A DNA stretch of 64,000 nucleotides from CAVQDV01 sp963711375 (GTDB lineage: Bacteria > Pseudomonadota > Gammaproteobacteria > Coxiellales > Coxiellaceae), in NCBI GenBank assembly GCA_963711375.1, contig CAVQDV010000005.1, forward strand, positions 1,302,001-1,366,000, in the 5' to 3' direction. How positions within the stretch are numbered: the stretch's first letter is position 1; each line of letters begins with the position of its first letter. Under the pieces are notes generated by a model. It was not told where the DNA came from and searched no databases. It saw nothing but the letters and a program-made list of their open reading frames with translations. Both the position numbers and the translations under genes were made by a program. Of this stretch, positions 45,541 to 54,439 are shown in pieces.

Positions 45541-46519
45541 TAAACAAACGGGTACAAAAGTGTCGGCCTTAGGCCTCGGATGTATGGGTATGGCCGAATG
45601 GTATGGACCGACTGATGATGCTCAATCTATTGCTACTATTCAGTTGGCTTATGAAATGGGCGTCACTTTATTTGATACCGCAGACATGTATGGTAAAGGG
45701 AAAAATGAGGAAGTCATTGGCAGCGCTATTAAACCCTTTCGAAAAAAAATTATTCTTGCGACAAAATGTGGGATTGTTCGAGAAAAAGATGGCAAAGATT
45801 ATATGGGGATAAATGGCACACCGGAATACATTAAATCGGCTTGTGAAGCCAGTTTGAAGCGATTGGGTGTCGACTGCGTAGATCTTTATTATTTGCACCG
45901 CATAGACCCCAATGTCCCCATTGAAGAAAGTATGAAGGCTATGATCGAATTAATTGAGGAAGGTAAAATTCGATTTATTGGATTATCTGAAGCTAATGAA
46001 GAAACAATTCGAAGGGCTCATAAAATTCATCCGGTTACGGCCTTACAAACCGAGTATTCGGTGGGTATACGTAAAGTCGCAGAATCCGTTTTGCCTGCCT
46101 GCCAAGAGCTTGGAATTACGTTTATACCTTATAGTCCAATTGGCCGAGGCTTATTATCGGGACAATATCATTCTGCAAAAGATTTTGCAGAAGATGACTT
46201 TCGACGCAGTCTGCCTCAATTTCAGGATGAAAATCTTTTAGCTAATTTTCGATTAATTTCCTCACTCGAGAAAATTGCGGCGGAGAAAAAATGCACCACG
46301 GCTCAATTATCGCTTGCGTGGTTGCTCGCACGAGGAGAAAATATTATTCCTATTCCAGGTACAAAACAAAAAAATCATTTAAAAGAAAATTTGGAAGCGA
46401 CCAATATTGAATTATCTTCGGTGGATATGGCGTTAATTGAAACGGCCTGTTCAAAAACGCCACTCAAAGGCGAGCGTTTACCCCAGATACTATTAGAGAA
46501 ATTCGGGCTGCATTCTTGA
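45521..46519 (+). CDS. Aldo/keto reductase
   Basis: The start is the ATG at 45521 (MKKRVLDKQTGTKVSALGLG), after AGAGGA, giving 332 residues. The AKR tetrad is present: Asp and Tyr in LFDTADMYGKGKNEE, Lys in ILATKCGI and His in YYLHRID. NADPH-binding residues are in the C-terminal IPIPGTKQKNHLKENL. Family members of the YakC/AKR13 type reduce aldehydes. The product probably works with the upstream decarboxylase-like protein in an inducible detoxification unit. Confidence 0.92.
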   Translation: MKKRVLDKQTGTKVSALGLGCMGMAEWYGPTDDAQSIATIQLAYEMGVTLFDTADMYGKGKNEEVIGSAIKPFRKKIILATKCGIVREKDGKDYMGINGTPEYIKSACEASLKRLGVDCVDLYYLHRIDPNVPIEESMKAMIELIEEGKIRFIGLSEANEETIRRAHKIHPVTALQTEYSVGIRKVAESVLPACQELGITFIPYSPIGRGLLSGQYHSAKDFAEDDFRRSLPQFQDENLLANFRLISSLEKIAAEKKCTTAQLSLAWLLARGENIIPIPGTKQKNHLKENLEATNIELSSVDMALIETACSKTPLKGERLPQILLEKFGLHS

Positions 46520-46648
46520 AAAATTTGAGTGGTAACAACCTAACATAAAAAGACGTTTATCTTGGTGATTATCATGATTTTTTGACATTTAATATCAGAA
46601 AATGGCTAAGCCATAAATTGGCCACAGCTTGTGGCGATATTGGATCAA

Positions 46649-47062
46649 TTATTTTTCATCCAATTTTATTTGCGCAGACAATTCAGATTCCAATTTTTCG
46701 ATTGAGGGCAACTCCCTTTTAAGCTCTTTGGGTACATCATGCATTAAGCGATATAAAGAATATTCGGCAATTACTTTGTTCTTCTTTTGGCATAGCAAAA
46801 GACCAAATAGAAAAGCATATCCAAGAAGAAATCTGTGCCATCCACAGTGACCCTTCTAATACACTTCGGGCGATCCCATTTTTCAAGGCGTTGATTGCGT
46901 ACAATCCCTAGCTTCCGGGTTATTAACTTCTTGAATTAAAATAACAATATCCCCCCACGGCAATTTTCGCACAGGCTGTGCGAAAATTGGATCTGGATAC
47001 AATCTCGCGAATTTTTTGATCCTTAGTGGAATAAATTTTAAAAGAAAAAACTGCTGGAGAGC
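46649..47062 (-). pseudogene. Decayed DUF1016/YhcG-type nuclease gene
   Basis: Pieces of one protein family appear in changing frames on the minus strand. RIKKFARLYPDPIFAQPV and RKLPWGDIVILIQEVNNPEA match the N-terminal part. Then TVDGTDFFLDMLFY is the nuclease core strand. Finally GLLLCQKKNKVIAEYSLYRL and DVPKELKRELPSIEKLESEL form the C-terminus, with a stop at 46649. Large internal deletions and frameshifts separate them. It explains the 46520-47125 gap. The full-length family is a PD-(D/E)XK nuclease linked to restriction or mobile regions. Confidence 0.65.
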
Positions 47063-47097
47063 CCGATAGCGTTTACAGAACACATTCACTTGCCAAT

Positions 47098-47117
47098 TGT
47101 TAAAGCTTTTGTTAACA
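47098..47117. promoter_or_regulatory. Inverted repeat upstream of the 47.1-kb ATPase
   Basis: TGTTAA and TTAACA flank an 8-base centre, ending 8 bases before the ATPase ATG, close to where a ribosome site would be. It fits the pattern of a private palindrome before each ATPase. Confidence 0.35.
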
Positions 47118-47125
47118 TTTGGAAC

Positions 47126-48268
47126 ATGACAAAATTGACTGCCAATCCCTTCAAGTTCGGCGATCCCGTCGAGGGGGACTACTATGTCCCCAGGCCAGAA
47201 CTCTCCGCTACAATACGCCAATTCTTGCAGAATCGCATCCATGTCGTTTTAATGGGTCCAAGGCGCTTCGGCAAAACGTCTTTTGTCTTGAACCTCTTTG
47301 ATTCACTGGAGACCAAAGGCTACACCTGCCTTCTCGTTGATATTTTTAACATCACTTCGCATCGAGATTTCCTGCAACAAATGCTTCGGGCTCTTCGGCA
47401 CAAACGAGGTTTTAAGGAAAAAATTAAATCCTTGAGCAAGAATATTAAGCGGTTTACGCCTTACCTCAAAGTTGATTTTGAACCCCTCACTGGCACTCCA
47501 AGCCTGGGATTGAGTTTAGCGCAATTACCTGATGAAGACGTAAAGACTGGAATCCAGGATTTATTAGAAGGACTTACTCACTTAGGCAAAAAAGTAATTA
47601 TCGCCTTCGATGAGTTTCAGCAAATTTCAGAACTCGAAGACAAAGGTTGGCTTGAGGCAACGGTAAGAACGCATTTTCAACGCCTAGCAAATGTTTCTTT
47701 TTTATTTACGGGGTCTAGAAAAAAGCTAATTTCAGATATGTTGAATGATCCTGCTCGCCCCTTGTATCGATCCTGTCAAATTATTGAATTTCCTTCCTTT
47801 GGATCTGAATTTACCGATTGGATTCTGGCTCGTTTCAAAAGTGTGGGTGTTAAAGCGGAAAAAGAGGCAATTAATCATTTACGCGCCCTGGTTCAAGACA
47901 CCCCAAATTATGTGCAAATGGTTTGTTTTCATTTAGTCGCTCAAGCAAAAACCACTGTTTCCAGAAAAGATGTTGAAGAAGTTCTACGTGCCGTCGCCGG
48001 TCAAAATGCGTATGCTTATCAAAGCTTATTAAATTCCCTTACACTGGCACAACAACGCGCATTACGACTAGCCGCAATTGAGAGGCATACCTTATTTCAA
48101 AAAGATCTAGTAGCCAAATATGAAATTTCCAGCAGACCTGCGCTGCATGCATCGATTAAAGCATTAAAAACAAAAGGCATCCTAGATGAAGAAGGTACTG
48201 CCCAAGGCAAAGTGTTATTTGACGATCCACTTTTTGCGTATTGGTTGAGGATGAATTTTCAAATTTAG
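47126..48268 (+). CDS. AAA/archaeal-type ATPase
   Basis: The ATG at 47126 (MTKLTANPFKFGDPVEG) gives 380 residues. The N-terminus NPFKFGDPVEGDYYVPRPEL is typical of this family. Walker A is LMGPRRFGKTSFVLN, Walker B KVIIAFDEFQQISEL, and sensor FLFTGSRKKLISDML. A C-terminal winged helix follows (SSRPALHASIKALKTKGIL ... DPLFAYWLR). Unlike two others in the window it lacks the nuclease-like tail. There is no partner gene in the same direction, and decayed genes flank it on both sides. Confidence 0.85.
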   Translation: MTKLTANPFKFGDPVEGDYYVPRPELSATIRQFLQNRIHVVLMGPRRFGKTSFVLNLFDSLETKGYTCLLVDIFNITSHRDFLQQMLRALRHKRGFKEKIKSLSKNIKRFTPYLKVDFEPLTGTPSLGLSLAQLPDEDVKTGIQDLLEGLTHLGKKVIIAFDEFQQISELEDKGWLEATVRTHFQRLANVSFLFTGSRKKLISDMLNDPARPLYRSCQIIEFPSFGSEFTDWILARFKSVGVKAEKEAINHLRALVQDTPNYVQMVCFHLVAQAKTTVSRKDVEEVLRAVAGQNAYAYQSLLNSLTLAQQRALRLAAIERHTLFQKDLVAKYEISSRPALHASIKALKTKGILDEEGTAQGKVLFDDPLFAYWLRMNFQI

Positions 48269-48457
48269 GAATTTAGCGAAAAAATCATAATTAGAAGATC
48301 ATAATCGAATCACAAGGTGATAAGGCAGCTGATAAAATTCGTAAGCATTCGGTAATTCTGCCCCTTTTGAAAACAGTTTAAAATCCGCCTACCCTATCTA
48401 ACCACTTGCAAACGGAAGTGACAGCTGTGTATTTTCGTGGGTATATAAATAGCGACA

Positions 48458-48952
48458 AGAAAGCACATTTCCAATAATAAATTAGACGATATCCGAGAAA
48501 TAGTCACAAAAAGCCCATGGCTTCTCACAGATTTAATTTTAGAAAAACTATTTAATAAATTTACACAATATGGCGTCAATGGTGATGAAAACCTTCTAAA
48601 AAAATTAATCGAAATAAATCCGAAACTTTTTTCAGAATGGATACTGAAAACAAATCTTATTGAAGATTATGCGGGCCGTATTTTTCCCCCTACTCAAAGT
48701 ATTTTGCAAATCATCGAGTGGATTGGTGATTAGCCTATGAAAAAAACTCTTTTGGAGCATTTACCAGAAAATAAAACTGCAGAAGCTCTAGCTCAACTCA
48801 ATGAATTTAGAGCCAGTGTAATTCAATACAAAGTCAAAATATTACTTGAAGGTGAGTTCGCAAAAGAAATGATAGATGCCGATATAAATGGCACCCTTTT
48901 TTGCACAGTTAGAGTGCTATCCAAATCGGCGAAAGCGGTGGGCGAATTTTGA
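48458..48952 (+). pseudogene. Effector-like reading frame interrupted by an in-frame stop
   Basis: One frame encodes KLDDIREIVTKSPWLLTDLI ... PPTQSILQIIEWIGD, stops at TAG (48731-48733), and continues two codons later with an ATG for 71 residues (MKKTLLEHLPENKTAEALAQ ...). The two parts read like one helical-repeat protein, so the TAG probably inactivates it. The 71-residue distal part could still be translated. No family is recognised. Confidence 0.45.
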
Positions 48953-49069
48953 GGAAAAATTTTTTGATCGTCGCTTAGAATTTTTATTTTATGGAATGAT
49001 CATTAGGCATTGGTTCCCCGTACCCCAAAATTTGGGCTTTACATATACTATAATTCGGTCCGCATCTCA

Positions 49070-49623
49070 ATCTCATCATCGCAGGATGCCACTGGGATCT
49101 TCACTTCCTTTGATCTTAAGCCCGATAAATTAGTATTACTAGATCGACCCGCTGTCGTTGCAGCCCCGAATGTTTGCAGACCCCTTGGGCGCGGAAGCAT
49201 TCAGTTGCGAGATAATAATTTTAAAACAGATCCTATTATTCATCATCAATTATTGGCAGAGAGAGACGATTTAGAAGTGGTGTTGAAGGCTGTAAAATCA
49301 CACGAAAAATATTCCAAGCCGCACCCTTTAAAACGTATTTGACCGGCGAAAGAATGCCTGGTAATGAAATAAACACTAATGATGAGTGGGAAGATTATTT
49401 AAGAAAATACGCCGCATTAAGTTATCATTTTTGCGGAACGTGCAAATTGGGAAAAGATAACATGTCTGTTGTCGACCAGAACTTAAAAGTGCATGGTATT
49501 AGCAATTTACGTGTTATTGATGCCTCAATCATGCCAACGATTCCAAGCGCCAACACGAATGGGCCAAGCATTATGATTGCAGAAAAAGGGGCTTCTTTAA
49601 TACTAATTGACCATTCAAAATAA
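49070..49623 (+). pseudogene. C-terminal remnant of a GMC-family oxidoreductase
   Basis: The first frame shows AAPNVCRPLGRGSIQLRDNN and DPIIHHQLLAERDDLEVVLK. A one-base frameshift at about 49300-49313 moves to AAPFKTYLTGERMPGNEIN, then SYHFCGTCKLGKD, VVDQNLKVHGISNLRVIDAS and NTNGPSIMIAEKGASLI. These are the conserved C-terminal blocks of choline-dehydrogenase-like GMC enzymes, including the catalytic His. The FAD-binding N-terminal half is absent. The end overlaps the convergent hydrolase gene by 53 bases. Confidence 0.8.
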
Positions 49624-50491
49624 TATGATGGTTTATCGAACTAATGATTACATCATAAAATGCTTCATTTAATACATGTCCCATTCCGTCTAGAAAAATG
49701 TAGGATGAATTTTTAATTTGCCTTGCAAGTGCGAAACCATGCTCGGGAGGTAAAATGGGGTCTTCACTGCCGTGAATAATCAAGGCTGGGACATTTACTT
49801 TAGAGGGAGCATTTTTTATCATTGTTTCAGAATTTTTGCAAACCATTATATGATTTAGGGTATTCTGCAAATTATTGGAACGTTCACAATATTGCTTATG
49901 AAGTTCGTAATGAAGCGTTTCATTAAAAGCCACTTTTGACCCACTTAAAATACGCCATCCTTCTAGTCTGAATTGAATGATATCTTTGACACCTACCGAA
50001 TGATTTTCTTGAAATTGATTCATCCATCGTAAATATAAATCAGTGGGCCTGGGTAATGCTCCTTCTTCGGCTGGCAAGCCAGCATAGGCAAGATTCGTCG
50101 GTCTCAGATCACATGAAGTCGACATCAACGTAATGGTATTAATTCTATTTTGATAATTTGCGGCTAATAATTCGGCGATAGGTCCGCCCATGGAAAGTCC
50201 AACACCATGTGCTTTATCGATTTTTAAATAATCCAGTAAATGGATGGCATCCTTCATCATGTCTTTTAAATCATAAGGATTCTTGTCAAAATCAAAATAA
50301 GAAGAAAGGCCTGTGTCTCGATGATCATATCGAATGACATAAAAGCCAATATTCGCGAGTTTAATGCAGAATTCCAAAGGCCAAAGATTCCCCTGGCAAC
50401 AGCCACCCATAATCAGTAATATGGCTTCATTTTTACAATCGCCAAACGTTTCATACCAGAGATCAACTCCAGTCAGTTTTGCCATTGGCAC
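49571..50491 (-). CDS. Alpha/beta-hydrolase fold protein
   Basis: A 306-residue hydrolase. The oxyanion-hole region is LLIMGGCCQGN, the nucleophile elbow is GVGLSMGGPIAEL with Ser, the acid is probably the Asp in IHGSEDPILPPEHG, and the catalytic His is in LDGMGHVLNEA. Members with RYDHRDTGLSSYFD are annotated as esterases or haloperoxidase-like hydrolases. Substrate unknown. The C-terminal 15 residues are read over the end of the GMC remnant, which may have altered the native C-terminus. Confidence 0.9.
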   Translation of the reverse strand: MPMAKLTGVDLWYETFGDCKNEAILLIMGGCCQGNLWPLEFCIKLANIGFYVIRYDHRDTGLSSYFDFDKNPYDLKDMMKDAIHLLDYLKIDKAHGVGLSMGGPIAELLAANYQNRINTITLMSTSCDLRPTNLAYAGLPAEEGALPRPTDLYLRWMNQFQENHSVGVKDIIQFRLEGWRILSGSKVAFNETLHYELHKQYCERSNNLQNTLNHIMVCKNSETMIKNAPSKVNVPALIIHGSEDPILPPEHGFALARQIKNSSYIFLDGMGHVLNEAFYDVIISSINHHIILNGQLVLKKPLFLQS

Positions 50492-50585
50492 GATTTAATC
50501 CTCTTATTAAATTACCGAGATTAAATCGAGGGACGAGAATGAGCAATCCCGAATTAAATTCGGGGTAATAGATATTCGATATTTG

Positions 50586-50975
50586 TTACGGATTATTACT
50601 ATTGTTATTGCTGTGTTGTTCTTCTCGATTATCAGTTTTTCGGGCATTCCTAAAAAAATCAAAAGGTATAAAATTTTTATCATACGCCACTTTAAGTTCA
50701 GGATCCGATAATACTGTATTGGCATCATTTATCTTCATCGAGTTTTGGCTGGCCTCCTCAAGATTATTTGGGTTTTTATCCGGGTGATTTTTTAGAATCA
50801 GATTTTTATAGGCCTTCTTAATTTCATCAGCGGATGCATTTTTTCCGACTCCCAAAATTTTGTAGTGGTCCTGTACCTCTGGAAAGCCTTCCTGGCTGAA
50901 TGTACCTAAATTTGTAGTAGAAAATAAATTATTTAGACTCTTAGGGTCTTGATGGGCGATAATGAACGCAATCAT
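50586..50975 (-). CDS. Small J-domain protein
   Basis: A 129-residue protein. Residues 1-35 (MIAFIIAHQDPKSLNNLF) look like the end of a helical repeat. A J domain follows (about 36-100: DHYKILGVGKNASADEIKKA, HPD in LKNHPDKNPN). The tail is Asn-rich (EQHSNNNSNNP). It should stimulate an Hsp70 partner. The start overlaps the stop of the 66-aa frame by 3 bases, and the two may once have been one gene. Confidence 0.7.
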   Translation of the reverse strand: MIAFIIAHQDPKSLNNLFSTTNLGTFSQEGFPEVQDHYKILGVGKNASADEIKKAYKNLILKNHPDKNPNNLEEASQNSMKINDANTVLSDPELKVAYDKNFIPFDFFRNARKTDNREEQHSNNNSNNP

Positions 50976-51172
50976 TTCTTTTCTAGACTATCCAAGCACA
51001 AAGAAAAAAAGATGACATGAAGAAGATACCCTGCTTCATTAGGCTTCGTTGCTTCCCGAAATTCAATAATGGCCTTGTAGTTTGATTCTGTAAGTATCCC
51101 CCATTTAGGGAATTTCCAAAGCAGTCCCAAAAAAATTTCAAGACCCCTGTCAATTTTTTTAATATTTGCCAA
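50972..51172 (-). CDS. Short frame coupled to the J-domain gene
   Basis: A 66-residue frame (MANIKKIDRGLEIFLGLLWK ... LTESNYKAIIEFREATKPNE) ending in an ATGA overlap with the J-domain gene. The LTESNYKAII element resembles the IIAHQDPKSL element at the start of the J-domain protein, as if both were parts of a helical repeat. Either a short first cistron or the frameshifted N-terminal part of the J-domain protein. Confidence 0.4.
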   Translation of the reverse strand: MANIKKIDRGLEIFLGLLWKFPKWGILTESNYKAIIEFREATKPNEAGYLLHVIFFSLCLDSLEKK

Positions 51173-51343
51173 TATAACTAACAGAAATGACCCAGCTAAC
51201 TTCGAAATATCCTCAGTTTTATACTTTTTTTAAGACTGGGCAGTATGAACTAAAAATCTTTAATTATAAACCCCGAATTAGCTACGGGATAGGACTGGCT
51301 TAAGACGCTTTCGCTACGGCATTGACTGCTGGATCTAGGATTA

Positions 51344-52777
51344 TTATTCCAAAAACGCGCTGAAATCGATTATTTTTACAAAAAAATCACTCTTTCGAAG
51401 CGCTTCCTCTGTGCCGTTAACCTGAATCAAGACAGGACGAATGCTCAAATTTGTTGGATTATTCAGCCTATTTATTTTTTCTTTTACCTGATTGATGATC
51501 CCAGATTTAATTTTATTTCTTGAGAATTTTATTTCGATTATATACAAACTAGTGGTAGTTTGAATGAGATAGTCAATTTGGCAAGCTCCTTGACGTAAAG
51601 TTTTTTTCTGAAAATAAGGATTGTCATTAACAATCTCCTCATTTTTGATGCCAAGAATTCTTTTGATACGATCTCTATTATTGAGCACCATGTTTTCAAA
51701 TTGCAATCCCAAGATAGTGTTCCACCCCGGAAGAGATACCAGGGAAATGTCTCTATAATTGCCAGCCGATATTTTCGTTGAATTAGGCTGTATATAGTTC
51801 AAATAAAATCGCGAATAATTATCGGACAAGCGGTAAACACTTAAGCTCGATTGCTTCTTGTTTTCTATGTTCCACGTAAAATCTCGGGAAATTATTCGAG
51901 ATTTAACCAGATTATCCAAATATTCGCTTATTTCTCCTGATTTTGCGACCTCCAAAGCAGTGATAATTTCTCCTTGAGTTTTCGCCCCTGTTGCCAACAC
52001 TTCCACAATATTTTTATAAGTCCTTTTTCGGGCGGAAAAAAGATCCGAGAATATTTTTTCAAATTCACTCAGCATAAAAGATCCTTCATCAAAACACATG
52101 TGTTGAATGTTTCTTTCCGCAGTAAGCTTGGGATCAACAAATTCTAAATATCTTGGAATACCGCCTGTAATAGATAGCACAATAAATTTTTCATATGCTG
52201 AGGTAGGCAATCCTTTCCAAAATTGATTACAAACATCGAGGGGCAGTTCTTCCAAAGTTAAATCAAGCCCATATCTCCCCATAAAACCAGTGCTAGCTAA
52301 AATATTCTCTTCAATCCAAACTGATAAGGAACCACAGATCACTAGAATTAATTTCGGGTTATTTGAGAAATAGAGATCCCAAGCATTTTTTAATTTACCC
52401 AAAAAATCAGGATCACTCGAACCCATCCAATTAATTTCATCAAGCACCACAAGAGCTTTGCCTGATTTAACTGTCTCCGCTAGAAACCAAAGTAAGTCCC
52501 CCCAATCATCCGCCTTAACTGGTGGTAAACCGCTAGCTCTCTGCAACTGTCGGGCAAACTCTTCTCGCTGGGATTGGGCAGTAGTTTTTGAAGTGGGGGG
52601 TAAGCCAGAAAAGAAATAGGCACGTCCAAAGTTTTTGGCAAATTCCTTTAAGAGCCGACTCTTGCCAATCCGCCTCCTTCCTTTTATAACCAGTAGAGTC
52701 GCTGAGCCTTTATTTAGAAATCGCTCCAAAATGCCGAGTTCATGTTCACGACCATAAAATGCTGTACTTTCTATCAT
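51344..52777 (-). CDS. AAA ATPase with C-terminal PD-(D/E)XK-like domain (DUF234 type)
   Basis: A 477-residue relative of the 37-kb ATPase. It opens with FYGREHELGILERFL. Walker A is KGRRRIGKSRLL, Walker B ALVVLDEINWMGS, sensor ILVICGSLSVWIEENI. A winged helix follows (TQGEIITALEVAKSGEISEYL). The C-terminal domain has GACQIDYLIQTTTSLYIIEIK, a D...E-x-K nuclease-like core. Two tandem long palindromes lie directly upstream. Sequence identity to the other copy is low apart from motifs, so they are independent acquisitions rather than a recent duplication. Confidence 0.85.
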   Translation of the reverse strand: MIESTAFYGREHELGILERFLNKGSATLLVIKGRRRIGKSRLLKEFAKNFGRAYFFSGLPPTSKTTAQSQREEFARQLQRASGLPPVKADDWGDLLWFLAETVKSGKALVVLDEINWMGSSDPDFLGKLKNAWDLYFSNNPKLILVICGSLSVWIEENILASTGFMGRYGLDLTLEELPLDVCNQFWKGLPTSAYEKFIVLSITGGIPRYLEFVDPKLTAERNIQHMCFDEGSFMLSEFEKIFSDLFSARKRTYKNIVEVLATGAKTQGEIITALEVAKSGEISEYLDNLVKSRIISRDFTWNIENKKQSSLSVYRLSDNYSRFYLNYIQPNSTKISAGNYRDISLVSLPGWNTILGLQFENMVLNNRDRIKRILGIKNEEIVNDNPYFQKKTLRQGACQIDYLIQTTTSLYIIEIKFSRNKIKSGIINQVKEKINRLNNPTNLSIRPVLIQVNGTEEALRKSDFFVKIIDFSAFLE

Positions 52778-52794
52778 TATCTTTACCCCTTATC

Positions 52795-52889
52795 AGCCTC
52801 ACGAAATCAACATTTTGTCGCTTTCGTGAGGCTAGGAATTGTAATGCATCAGCCTCCCAAAATCAACATTTTGTCGATTTTGTGAGGCT
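52795..52889. promoter_or_regulatory. Two tandem palindromes upstream of the second DUF234-type ATPase
   Basis: Copy A (52795-52833) starts AGCCTCACGAAA and ends TTTCGTGAGGCT. Copy B (52851-52889) starts AGCCTCCCAAAA and ends TTTTGTGAGGCT. Both contain TCAACATTTTGTCG in the centre. The nearest arm is 18 bases upstream of the ATPase start. The layout copies that at 38547-38643, but the sequence is entirely different. Confidence 0.8.
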
Positions 52890-52989
52890 AGCCCAACTTG
52901 GTTCTCACTCAATAATCTAAAACGAACTGGAGTAGTAAACTGCTTGCCCATTTTTGGTAGAATGCTGCAAAAAAGATTACGAGTACCCA

Positions 52990-53745
52990 ATGACCTATTT
53001 AGATGAAATCACTCATGCCTCGCGTAAATTTGAACGCGATATTAATAAGCAGATTTTGCCTTTAAAAAAGCTTGGTATTACCTACATGGCGATACAACGA
53101 GTCAGTAAAGAGGGGCAATGGAGCATCATTTCCAGTAATCCAACCTGGATAGAGTATAGCGCTGGCAATCAGTTTTACAAAAACGATCCCAGCCTAATTA
53201 ATCCCAAGCATTATGAATCTGGCATCAGCTTTTTGTCTGCGCATAAAAATGACGAATTTCGGGGCACTCTTCAAAAACATGCGGAAGATTATTTTGATCT
53301 CGGTAATTGCCTGGCAATTGCTGAAAAAAACTCAGAAGAATGCTGGTTTACTTTTCTGGCGACCTCCACGGAAAACAAAAGCATTTTGAATACTTATATT
53401 TCCAAATTGAAAGCCCTCAAAAATTTTATTCGGCATTTCAGGAACGCCAATAAAGATATTTTCGACAATGCCATTCCTGTTGATCTTACGGTAATCAATT
53501 CAACCGCCTATTCAAGCCAGAATAACATAGCTGAATTTTCTGCGGATAGTGCCGATGAAGACGAATTATTTAATTTATCGCCTCGAGAGAAAGAAGTTTT
53601 AAATTATTTCTTATCTGGAAAAACCAGCAAAGAAACGGCTCGTATTATTGGAATTTCTTATCGAACCATCGAGGAATATTTTACTAACATCAAGAAAAAG
53701 CTGCATTGCGCACATAAGCGGGACTTGTTAGGTATTTTTAAATAA
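52990..53745 (+). CDS. LuxR-type transcriptional regulator
   Basis: I favour the ATG at 52990 (MTYLDEITHASRKFERD), giving 251 residues; a GTG 12 codons upstream is possible. The N-terminal 170 residues are an unassigned sensory domain with an autoinducer-domain-like layout. The C-terminal GerE/LuxR HTH is clear: NLSPREKEVLNYFLSGKTSK, then ISYRTIEEYFTNIKKKL. Legionellales carry many such LuxR proteins without a cognate LuxI. The yjdF gene starts 2 bases after its stop, so they are co-transcribed. Confidence 0.85.
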   Translation: MTYLDEITHASRKFERDINKQILPLKKLGITYMAIQRVSKEGQWSIISSNPTWIEYSAGNQFYKNDPSLINPKHYESGISFLSAHKNDEFRGTLQKHAEDYFDLGNCLAIAEKNSEECWFTFLATSTENKSILNTYISKLKALKNFIRHFRNANKDIFDNAIPVDLTVINSTAYSSQNNIAEFSADSADEDELFNLSPREKEVLNYFLSGKTSKETARIIGISYRTIEEYFTNIKKKLHCAHKRDLLGIFK

Positions 53746-53746
53746 A

Positions 53747-54178
53747 ATGAAAAAACAATACACGATTAAAGTAACTCTTTTACTCGAGAATTCTTTATGG
53801 ATTGGGCTTTTTGAAAGAACAGATGAAGGTGGCTATGCCGTTGCTAAAGAAATTTTTGGTGGGGAACCAACTGAGGCCGAACTCTATGATTTTGTTTTGA
53901 CCCATTTTGACCGTTTAGAATTTACCGAGCCGCATGATTTTAAATTGCTTATTAAACGGAAAAACCCAAAGCGAATGCAGCGTGAAGTTAAAAAAGAAAT
54001 GCAAAAAGCCAAAAATGGACTCCCCTCTACATCCCATGCCCAAGAAGTATTAAAAACAGATCTTGAAAAAAGGAAAAAGCAAAAAAAAACTATCTCAAAG
54101 GCAGAAAAAGAAGCGGCTGATGAGAGAAAATTTCAACTTAAACAGGAGAAAAGGAAGAAGAAACATTCTGGACATTAG
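53747..54178 (+). CDS. yjdF: YjdF family protein (DUF2992)
   Basis: A 143-residue protein of the YjdF family. The N-terminal beta-rich part reads SLWIGLFERTDEGGYAVAKE, then RKNPKRMQREVKKEMQKAKN, and the strongly basic tail ends KQEKRKKKHSGH, as in Bacillus YjdF. In Firmicutes yjdF is controlled by an azaaromatic-sensing riboswitch; here it follows a LuxR regulator with only 1 intergenic base, so no riboswitch is possible. A role in resistance to, or handling of, small aromatic compounds is suspected but not established. Confidence 0.85.
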   Translation: MKKQYTIKVTLLLENSLWIGLFERTDEGGYAVAKEIFGGEPTEAELYDFVLTHFDRLEFTEPHDFKLLIKRKNPKRMQREVKKEMQKAKNGLPSTSHAQEVLKTDLEKRKKQKKTISKAEKEAADERKFQLKQEKRKKKHSGH

Positions 54179-54180
54179 CA

Positions 54181-54235
54181 GACATATACCAACCCAAACA
54201 GCTTTTAAATTTTAATTTTTAAAACATTAGGTTAA
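54181..54235. repeat. Dispersed intergenic repeat, copy 6
   Basis: CATATACCAACCCAAACAGC, then TTTTAAATTTTAATTTTTAA, immediately after yjdF. A GTGTGTGG block follows as in the long copies. Confidence 0.65.
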
Positions 54236-54375
54236 AATTTAATATGTGTGTGGGTGTTACCACTAAGATGAGTGCTTCGAGCCTCTTTTAAATCTTGGGT
54301 CCTTAAGGCATCTTGAAGGTTCAGTTATGCAGGACTTTAGGAAGGCTTATCGGCTAAATAATGATAACTCATCAC

Positions 54376-54409
54376 AGCCAATAAGCTACTAAATTTAACC
54401 TTATTGGCT
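54376..54409. promoter_or_regulatory. Inverted repeat upstream of the ATPase remnant
   Basis: AGCCAATAAG and CTTATTGGCT are perfect 10-bp arms around 14 bases, ending 31 bases before the remnant's ATG. It is probably the former operator of that gene. Confidence 0.5.
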
Positions 54410-54439
54410 GAAAATGATAAACAAACAAAGAGTAACAGG

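Noticed and set aside
46883..47242. A 119-aa minus-strand protein overlapping the start of the 47.1-kb ATPase
   Set aside because: Its first 60 residues are antisense to the ATPase N-terminus; only the C-terminal half is meaningful, as part of the DUF1016 remnant.
53700..53746. A yjdF riboswitch
   Set aside because: Only one base separates the luxR stop from the yjdF start, so there is no leader to hold one.
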